14,281 nt of DNA, taken from assembly GCA_900765165.1 (NCBI GenBank), contig CAAFQR010000196.1, forward strand, positions 1 to 14,281. The letters run 5' to 3'. Positions 6,590-12,140 of this stretch are shown piece by piece (the first letter of the stretch is position 1; every line of letters starts with the position of its first letter). The position numbers were made by a program, and so were the translations under genes. The stretch is from Veillonellaceae bacterium. Lineage in GTDB: Bacteria > Bacillota > Negativicutes > Veillonellales > Veillonellaceae. Below the pieces are notes generated by a model, which ran no database searches, was not told the origin of the DNA, and worked only from the letters and a program-made list of their open reading frames with translations.

Positions 6590-7312
6590 ATGCAAAGCTA
6601 CGAATATAAATTGGCGGTCTTTGAGGGGCCCCTTGATTTGTTGTTGCATCTAATAGAAAAGCATAAAATAGATATATATGACATTCCCATCGTAGCCATT
6701 ACGTCGCAGTATATGGAGCAGCTACGGCGCTGGGAGAAGTTCGATATTCGCTATAGCAGTGAGTTTCTCGTCATGGCGGCGACGCTCTTACAGATTAAGT
6801 CGCGCATGCTGTTGCCGAAGGCGGCGCCCCTAAGTGAGGAAGACGGCGGGGACCCGCGCGATGAACTGGTTAGCCGCTTGATCGAGTATAAACAGATTAA
6901 GCAGCTCATGGACCGCATTACGACGCGGTCGGAAGCGAATGCCGGTTGCTATGGCCGCCCCGAAAGCTGCAGTGAGTGGGGCTGTGAGCGCGTGTATCGC
7001 TTTGAGCTGCAGGCCTTGTATAACGTGTTCCAAAATGGCTTGCGCCGGGAGAAGGAAAGCGAAAAAGAAGATCCAACGGTAACGGTAGAGAAGGAAGAAT
7101 TTGCCTTAGCCGATAAAATTGCAGAACTAGAGGAAGCGGCGGCTACCGGAGAACGGTTAAGCTTTGCCGATTTATTGGCCCAAGGGCGCAACCGGTCGGA
7201 AAAAGTGACCATATTCCTGGCCGTGCTGGAAGTTCTGAAACGTCAATTATTTGACCTCACCGTGGCGAATAACGGCGAGGATGTGTATTTAACAGGTATT
7301 ACGAAGGAATGA
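6590..7312 (+). CDS. scpA: segregation and condensation protein A
   Basis: Kleisin subunit of the SMC-ScpA-ScpB condensin that compacts and helps segregate the nucleoid. The N-terminal domain opens with the family motif FEGPLDLLLHLIEKHKIDIYDIPI (11-34) and continues with a long helical region including LVMAATLLQIKSRMLLP (60-76). The C-terminal winged helix is about 205-230 (KVTIFLAVLEVLKRQLFDL). The reading frame is open back to a TTG at 6494, but the conserved protein begins at the ATG at 6590, preceded by GGAGGGG at short spacing, giving 240 aa. The linker between the domains holds three cysteines (120, 127, 132), an unusual feature. The scpB gene follows with no real gap. First gene of the plus-strand cluster. 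Confidence 0.95.
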   Translation: MQSYEYKLAVFEGPLDLLLHLIEKHKIDIYDIPIVAITSQYMEQLRRWEKFDIRYSSEFLVMAATLLQIKSRMLLPKAAPLSEEDGGDPRDELVSRLIEYKQIKQLMDRITTRSEANAGCYGRPESCSEWGCERVYRFELQALYNVFQNGLRREKESEKEDPTVTVEKEEFALADKIAELEEAAATGERLSFADLLAQGRNRSEKVTIFLAVLEVLKRQLFDLTVANNGEDVYLTGITKE

Positions 7313-7313
7313 G

Positions 7314-8099
7314 GTGACCAACACTAACATGGCAGACACAGAAGTAACCGTTACGACGGACGATGCGGCAAACGTTGAAGCCGCTGCAGTCGCTGAAGTC
7401 ACGATGCCGGTAGCTACCGAAGCTAGCGCGGCGGTCTTGGCAGCGGATGTGACAGCTCGTGCGGAAGCGATTATGTTTGCGGCGGCTAAGCCCGTACCGC
7501 TCCCGTTACTAGGCGAGCTTATCGACGTAGCGGACGAGGACGTGGAAACGGTGCTCCAAAAGTTACAGCAAGAGTTAGAAGCGGCTCACCGCGGCCTTCG
7601 GGTGTATATTAGCGGTGCCGGTGCCGAGTTAGTCACCGCGCCGGAAGTAGGCGAGTATGTAGGACGCATTCGCAAGCGGGAGGATAAATTGTCCGCCGCA
7701 GCAATGGAAACGTTGGCCGTCATCGCTTTTAAGCAGCCGATTACGAAGAGCGAAATGGAAGAAGTGCGCGGCGTAAACTGTGAAAAGGTTATTAAGCAGC
7801 TGTTGTCCCGCGATTTGATTGCCGAATTAGGCCGCAAGGAAACCATCGGCCGCCCCGTGTTGTATGGCACGACGGATACGTTCTTGCATAGCGTAGGCAT
7901 CCAGTCCGTAGACGCACTGAAGCAGGAAGTGGAAAATGCCGGCGAAAGTGGCTTAAGCCTCGATGATGTGCCGACGGCGCTGCGGGAACAGGCTGAGAAA
8001 TTAAACTTGGATACCGAGAATTTAGAAGCTGACGAAGCCGTGGTGCCGGAAGACGGACACGGCGAGGGTGTTATTTCAGAGGATTCAACTGACAAGTAG
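7314..8099 (+). CDS. scpB: segregation and condensation protein B
   Basis: Winged-helix subunit that dimerises and binds ScpA in the SMC condensin complex. The first winged-helix domain covers about residues 48-110 (ARAEAIMFAAAKPVPLPLLGELI at its start). The second covers about 125-195 and contains the family-typical METLAVIAFKQPITKSEMEEVRGV and GRKETIGRPVLYGTT. The 47 residues before the first domain are an Ala/Val/Thr-rich extension, and the last 40 or so residues are acidic. The start is uncertain: GTG at 7314 has AAGGA 5 bases upstream, while ATG at 7329 is 11 bases after GAGGTGA and would remove 5 residues. The gene begins 1 base after the scpA stop, so translation is probably coupled. 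Confidence 0.93.
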   Translation: MTNTNMADTEVTVTTDDAANVEAAAVAEVTMPVATEASAAVLAADVTARAEAIMFAAAKPVPLPLLGELIDVADEDVETVLQKLQQELEAAHRGLRVYISGAGAELVTAPEVGEYVGRIRKREDKLSAAAMETLAVIAFKQPITKSEMEEVRGVNCEKVIKQLLSRDLIAELGRKETIGRPVLYGTTDTFLHSVGIQSVDALKQEVENAGESGLSLDDVPTALREQAEKLNLDTENLEADEAVVPEDGHGEGVISEDSTDK

Positions 8100-8148
8100 T
8101 TGACGGTTGCGTTATATAATAGATGAAATATTTAACATAGTAATTAAA

Positions 8149-8162
8149 CTGTCGTGAGACAG
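8149..8162 (+). promoter_or_regulatory. GTGA-loop hairpin in the rluB leader
   Basis: CTGTC and GACAG form a perfect 5-bp stem closing a GTGA loop, ending 2 bases before the AGGAG of the rluB ribosome binding site. It has the same loop and stem length as the hairpin at 6511-6524. Confidence 0.5.
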
Positions 8163-8181
8163 ATAGGAGAAAGGAACTAGC

Positions 8182-9324
8182 ATGGAATTAGAGCGTTTGC
8201 AAAAGTATATTAGCCGTTGTGGTTTTGCGTCGCGCCGTAAGGCAGAGGAGCTCATCGTAGCCGGTAAGGTGCAGGTCAATGGCCGCACGGTGACGGAGCT
8301 GGGCGTGAAGATTAATCCGGACGTGGACCGCGTCAAAATCGACGGGGAACGCTTGGAACCGGAGCGCATGGAATATTATTTGCTCAATAAGCCGAAGGGC
8401 GTCATCACGTCTGTAACGGATCCGCAGGGCCGCAGCACGGTTATGGATTACCTCAAAGGCGTTAAGGGCCGTATTTATCCGGTTGGTCGTCTCGATTACC
8501 ATACCGAAGGCTTGCTGTTGTTGACCAATGACGGTACCTTGGCGCAGGGCCTTATGCATCCGTCCCATGGTGTGAAGAAGACCTATGAAGTGAAGTTAAA
8601 GGGCCGTGTGGCCGATGAGCATTTGGTGCAAATCGGCGATGGTGTGCCGTTGGAAGATGGCGTTACGTCGCCGGCTGAGTTAGTCGACTATGGCTTTGAT
8701 GGTAAAACCGGTTTGACTACTGTTGAAATCACTATCCACGAAGGTCGCAATCGTCAGGTGCGCCGCATGTTCGAGCACTATGGCTACAGCATTCATAACT
8801 TGAAGCGCTTGTCCTACGCGGGCTTGACTTTGGCTGGTGTTAAGCGCGGTGCGTATCGTAAATTGACTATGCCGGAAGTGCGTTATTTGAAAGACTTGGC
8901 TGCTGGCTTAGTGTCGGAAGACGATATGCCGGAAGCAAACGAAGATCGTAAATTCGACCGTTATAATAAAGGTACCGGCAAAGGCTCCGGTTATGGCGCT
9001 CGTAAACGCGAAGGCTTTGGACCGGCACCGCGCCGTGAAGGTTTTAGTGGCCGTGGCCGTGAAGAACGGGGCGAACGTCGTGGTTTCGGCAGTGGTCGCA
9101 ACAGTGAATCCAGCGGCCGCGGCTTTGAAGGTCGCAGCGAACGCAGCGGTTTCGGTGGCCGCACTAGCGATAACCGCGGCTTCGGTAGCCGTAATGGTGA
9201 ATCCCGTGGCGCAGGCCGCAGTGGCGCTTCTCGCGGTGGCAGTAGCCGCGGTGGTAGCGGCCGTCCGGCAGGAGCTGGTCGCTCGACAGGTCGTCCGACC
9301 AATCGTAGAGGAGGTAACCGATAA
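8182..9324 (+). CDS. rluB: RluB/RsuA-family 23S rRNA pseudouridine synthase with long RG-rich tail
   Basis: Converts a uridine of ribosomal RNA to pseudouridine; by family and its place next to scpAB it is most likely RluB (23S rRNA, helix 89 region). An S4 RNA-binding domain occupies about 1-55 (LQKYISRCGFASRRKAEELI). The catalytic domain follows, with Asp105 in GRLDYHTEGLLLLTNDG and the C-terminal motif EGRNRQVRRMFEHYG at 187-201. The enzyme proper ends near 245. Residues 256-380 are a low-complexity Arg/Gly/Ser tail with repeated GFG, RGG and SRG units, far beyond the usual 240-260 aa length. The start has AGGAG and AAGGA upstream of the ATG. The 82-base gap after scpB contains a TATAAT (8115-8120) without a good -35 box, so an internal promoter is possible. 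The stop overlaps the next start by one base. Confidence 0.93.
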   Translation: MELERLQKYISRCGFASRRKAEELIVAGKVQVNGRTVTELGVKINPDVDRVKIDGERLEPERMEYYLLNKPKGVITSVTDPQGRSTVMDYLKGVKGRIYPVGRLDYHTEGLLLLTNDGTLAQGLMHPSHGVKKTYEVKLKGRVADEHLVQIGDGVPLEDGVTSPAELVDYGFDGKTGLTTVEITIHEGRNRQVRRMFEHYGYSIHNLKRLSYAGLTLAGVKRGAYRKLTMPEVRYLKDLAAGLVSEDDMPEANEDRKFDRYNKGTGKGSGYGARKREGFGPAPRREGFSGRGREERGERRGFGSGRNSESSGRGFEGRSERSGFGGRTSDNRGFGSRNGESRGAGRSGASRGGSSRGGSGRPAGAGRSTGRPTNRRGGNR

Positions 9325-10571
9325 TGCGTACGGTTATCGTAGTTGGTGCCGGTGCAGCGGGCCTCATGGCTGCTGTAATCGCTGCCCGTGAAGGCGCGAA
9401 GGTGCTTCTCTTAGAAAAGATGGAAATGGTAGGCAAGAAGATGGGCATTACCGGCAAGGGCCGCTGTAACATTACGAATGTGGCGCCGGTGCCGGATTTG
9501 ATTGCGAACACGCCGGGGAACGGCAAGTTCCTCATCAGCGCCTATGACCGTTTCGACAATAACGACCTCTTAGCGATGCTGACTGACTGGCGTTTAGCTA
9601 CGAAGGTAGAGCGCGGCGGTCGCGTGTTCCCTGTGTCTGACTCGGCGCCGGAAGTGCGCAATACCTTCTTGCGCGTGTTTAAGGGTTATGGTGGCACCGT
9701 GCATTTGAAGGAACCGGTGAAGTCCATTATCGTGGAAAATGGCCGCGCCGTTGGCGTTAAGACGGAGCAGAATACGTATCGTGGTGATGCGGTTATCCTT
9801 GCAACAGGTGGTATGTCGTATCCGTTGACCGGTTCTACCGGCGATGGGTATCGCATGGCCCAGGCGCTGGGTCACAAGGTAACGGAGCTTCGCCCGTCCT
9901 TGGTGCCTATTGAAATTGCCAATCCGGTGGTGACGGAGCTGATGGGCTTAAGCCTTAAAAATGTGCGTCTTACTGCCTTGGTAGAAGGCAAAGCCAAGAC
10001 CAACGAATTTGGTGAAATGATGTTCACTCACTTCGGGATTACCGGGCCTATCGTGTTGTCCTTGAGCCATACGGTAGGAAAGCTGCTCCGCCAGAAGAAG
10101 CAGAAACCGGTGACCTTAGAGCTGAATTTGAAACCGGCTCTATCCGCCGAACAGTTAGATGCACGTATTCAGCGTGATTTCCTTAAATACTCTCGCAAAC
10201 AATTGGCCAACGGCTTAGGCGATTTATTGCCGCAGCGGTTGATACCGGTTATGATCAAAGAAGCGGGCTTAGACCCGGAAAAGGTGATTAACCAGATTAG
10301 CCGTACGGAACGCCAAGCGTTAGTGCATATTTTACAGCATTGGCAGTTGCCGGTTAAGGGCCTTCGCCCCGTAGCCGAAGCGATTGTTACGGCCGGTGGC
10401 TTGTCCGTTAAGGAATTTAAGCCGCAGACCATGGAGTCTAAACTGGTGCCGGGCCTTTATGCGGCCGGCGAAGTGTTAGACGTCGATGCGTTTACCGGTG
10501 GCTATAATTTGCAAGCCGCCTTTTCGACGGGCTATGTAGCGGCTATGCATGCCGTTCATGGCGATGAATAA
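9324..10571 (+). CDS. BaiN/HI0933-family FAD-dependent oxidoreductase
   Basis: Predicted cytoplasmic flavoprotein of 415 aa, normal for the HI0933/YhiN family (also called aminoacetone oxidase family or BaiN). The N-terminal dinucleotide-binding fold has GAGAAG at 8-13 and an acidic residue at the end of strand 2 (LLLEK, 28-32). The family hallmark GKKMGITGKGRCNITN is at 37-52. ATGG near 160 and the C-terminal AGEVLDVDAFTGGYNLQAAFSTG are the other FAD contacts. Its ATG overlaps the rluB stop (TAATG), and GAGGAGG lies 8 bases before it, inside the rluB coding region. The physiological substrate of most members is unknown. BaiN of gut clostridia was linked to bile-acid dehydroxylation, but nothing here supports that role. 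Confidence 0.9.
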   Translation: MRTVIVVGAGAAGLMAAVIAAREGAKVLLLEKMEMVGKKMGITGKGRCNITNVAPVPDLIANTPGNGKFLISAYDRFDNNDLLAMLTDWRLATKVERGGRVFPVSDSAPEVRNTFLRVFKGYGGTVHLKEPVKSIIVENGRAVGVKTEQNTYRGDAVILATGGMSYPLTGSTGDGYRMAQALGHKVTELRPSLVPIEIANPVVTELMGLSLKNVRLTALVEGKAKTNEFGEMMFTHFGITGPIVLSLSHTVGKLLRQKKQKPVTLELNLKPALSAEQLDARIQRDFLKYSRKQLANGLGDLLPQRLIPVMIKEAGLDPEKVINQISRTERQALVHILQHWQLPVKGLRPVAEAIVTAGGLSVKEFKPQTMESKLVPGLYAAGEVLDVDAFTGGYNLQAAFSTGYVAAMHAVHGDE

Positions 10572-10613
10572 GTTATTTCACAGTGTTTATTAATTACTTT
10601 GAATTTGTATTTT

Positions 10614-10625
10614 AGGAGTGATCCT
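10614..10625 (+). promoter_or_regulatory. hairpin on the cmk ribosome binding site
   Basis: The cmk Shine-Dalgarno AGGAG is part of AGGA-GTGA-TCCT, a 4-bp stem with a GTGA loop ending 3 bases before the start codon. When folded it would hide the ribosome binding site. The stem is short and probably only marginally stable. Confidence 0.4.
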
Positions 10626-10628
10626 CAC

Positions 10629-11318
10629 ATGTCAGCTTCAAAACGCATCTCCATTGCCGTTGACGGCCCTGCCGGCGCCGGCAAGAGTAGCATTTCTAAA
10701 GTGGTAGCCAAGAAATTGGGCTATTTGTACATCGATACGGGCGCTATGTACCGCGCGGTGACGCTCGCTGTGCTTCGCGCCGGTGTAAATCCTGCCGATA
10801 CGGATGCCGTGTCTCACCTTTTGAGCAATTTGACGCTTCGCATGGAACCAACCGAAGAAGCGTTCCGCGTGTATGTGGACGGCAACGATGTAACCGACGC
10901 CATCCGCACGCAGGAAGTTAACGCCAATGTATCCGTTGTGGCAGCGCAGAAGGCGGTGCGCCAGTATTTGGTAGCGCAGCAGCGTGAAATGGCCTTGGCC
11001 GGTGGCGTTATCCTCGACGGCCGCGACATTGGTTCTGTGGTGTTGCCGAACGCGGATTTGAAGATTTATCTTACCGCTTCCGTGGAAACGCGGGCGAAAC
11101 GTCGTTGGCTTGAAATGAAAGACAATGAATCCGTTTCCCTTGACGATGTAAAGAAGAGCGTAGCTGATCGCGACGAAATGGATAAAAATCGCGAAGAATC
11201 GCCGTTGGTGTGCGTTCCTGATGCGGTTGTCATCGAATCGGATAACCTGTCTTTTGATGAAACCGTGGATGCGATGCTGAAATTAGCCACTGATGTAGCG
11301 AATAAGACAGAAGCGTAA
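10629..11318 (+). CDS. cmk: cytidylate kinase
   Basis: Phosphorylates CMP and dCMP with ATP to the diphosphates, feeding nucleic-acid and CDP-lipid synthesis; cytoplasmic, 229 aa as usual for bacterial Cmk. The P-loop GPAGAGKS is at 13-20, LYIDTGAMYRAVT (33-45) is the family CMP-binding segment, and DGRDIGSVVLP (130-140) and the lid RDEMDKNREESPL near 184-197 are intact. The frame extends upstream to a TTG, but AGGAG at 10614-10618 sits inside that extension and serves the ATG at 10629 (10-base spacing), where the conserved protein begins. The gene is 57 bases after the flavoprotein. The cmk-plsC-ispH/S1 order is common in clostridia and Negativicutes. Confidence 0.96.
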   Translation: MSASKRISIAVDGPAGAGKSSISKVVAKKLGYLYIDTGAMYRAVTLAVLRAGVNPADTDAVSHLLSNLTLRMEPTEEAFRVYVDGNDVTDAIRTQEVNANVSVVAAQKAVRQYLVAQQREMALAGGVILDGRDIGSVVLPNADLKIYLTASVETRAKRRWLEMKDNESVSLDDVKKSVADRDEMDKNREESPLVCVPDAVVIESDNLSFDETVDAMLKLATDVANKTEA

Positions 11319-11330
11319 TCGTATAAAATT

Positions 11331-11379
11331 AGCTATTTTTCGGGATTATCAGCGATATTGCTTTAAAATAGCTGTTTTT
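11331..11379 (+). terminator. terminator-like hairpin between cmk and plsC
   Basis: AGCTATTTT (11331-11339) pairs perfectly with AAAATAGCT (11365-11373) around a 25-base loop and is followed by GTTTTTG. It starts 12 bases after the cmk stop and ends 30 bases before the plsC start. No promoter was found between it and plsC, so it may act as a partial terminator that lowers plsC expression. The stem is AT-rich. Confidence 0.5.
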
Positions 11380-11409
11380 GAAGCTGTAGTAATAAGGAGG
11401 ATGATACCT

Positions 11410-12024
11410 GTGAATGCACTTTCAACGGTATTGTGGCGCACAGCGTTTCATATAGCGTTCGACTGGATTTATAAGGTCGACGTTGTCGGTCGGGAAAATT
11501 TCCCGAAGGAAGGTCCGGTTATTGTATCGCCGAACCATTTGAGCAATAACGATCCGCCGGTTATCGGCCATGCGTTGCCGCGGCACGTACATTTCATGGC
11601 GAAAGCGGAGCTCTTCAAGAATCCGTTCTTGCGCATCATTGTTGAATGGCTGGGGGCGTTCCCGGTTCGACGTGGTGGTGTCGATAAGCTGGCCATTCGT
11701 CATGCTATGAAATTATTGAAGGATAACCTGGTGCTCGGTATTTTTCCGGAAGGGTCACGGCAAAAGCCCGGTAAGCTGGGCCGTTTTCATGATGGCGTAG
11801 CATCTATGGCACTTCGCACCGGCGTTTCCGTAGTGCCGGTCGTTGTTATTGGAACCCATGCTATGCGCCGCGGTCACATTGCGTGCGTAATTGGCAAGCC
11901 AATTCCGGTGGAACGAGCCAAAGCGACGCCGGAAGCTATTGATGAATTCAACGCAAAGCTCAAAGGCATTATGGAAGGGATGATTTCAGATTACAAAGCA
12001 TCGCATCCGGGCTTTGAAGGGTAA
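11410..12024 (+). CDS. plsC: 1-acyl-sn-glycerol-3-phosphate acyltransferase
   Basis: Membrane-associated enzyme that adds the second acyl chain to lysophosphatidic acid, giving phosphatidic acid. The catalytic motif NHLSNND has His43 and Asp48 (HX4D), the substrate motif FPEGSR is at 112-117, and VPVVVIGTHAM at about 142-152 matches the last family block. An ATG at 11401 is in frame but directly abuts GGAGG. GTG at 11410 is 9 bases after it and is the better start (204 aa). The length is on the short side but normal for Firmicute PlsC. The gene lies behind a terminator-like hairpin and before the ispH promoter, so it probably depends on read-through from cmk. Confidence 0.93.
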   Translation: MNALSTVLWRTAFHIAFDWIYKVDVVGRENFPKEGPVIVSPNHLSNNDPPVIGHALPRHVHFMAKAELFKNPFLRIIVEWLGAFPVRRGGVDKLAIRHAMKLLKDNLVLGIFPEGSRQKPGKLGRFHDGVASMALRTGVSVVPVVVIGTHAMRRGHIACVIGKPIPVERAKATPEAIDEFNAKLKGIMEGMISDYKASHPGFEG

Positions 12025-12026
12025 AT

Positions 12027-12045
12027 AAATCGATTAAAATCGATT
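12027..12045 (+). repeat. tandem AAATCGATT repeat upstream of the ispH promoter
   Basis: AAATCGATT occurs at 12027-12035 and 12037-12045, a 10-bp period, so both copies lie on one DNA face. Each contains the palindrome AATCGATT. The pair ends 6 bases before the -35 box. It could be an operator or simply an AT-rich UP-like element. Confidence 0.45.
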
Positions 12046-12051
12046 GAATAC

Positions 12052-12080
12052 TTGTATCATCGGAAAATTGCTTGTATAAT
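12052..12080 (+). promoter_or_regulatory. promoter of ispH-S1
   Basis: A -10 box TATAAT (12075-12080) lies 17 bases after TTGTAT (12052-12057), which keeps only the TTG of the -35 consensus. Transcription would start near 12087, giving a leader of about 55 bases. Confidence 0.65.
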
Positions 12081-12140
12081 AGAGTAAATCTTATATAGAA
12101 GGTATAGGATTTAAAATTATATAAGTAAAGGAGATACTTA

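Noticed and set aside
8085..8103. TCAACT/AGTTGA inverted repeat as a terminator after scpB
   Set aside because: Only a 6-bp AT-rich stem overlapping the stop codon, with no T-run.
8993..9391. 132-residue plus-strand frame opposite in phase to the RG tail
   Set aside because: The Ala/Val-rich low-complexity product is the shifted reading of the Arg/Gly repeat codons. The minus-strand Arg/Pro-rich frame at 8991-9302 is rejected for the same reason.
9324..10571. Bile-acid dehydroxylation gene baiN
   Set aside because: The family is broad and no other bai gene is present; the housekeeping neighbourhood argues for a general flavoprotein.
10599..10628. TTG start for cmk
   Set aside because: The Shine-Dalgarno for the ATG at 10629 lies inside this extension, and the family begins at the later start.
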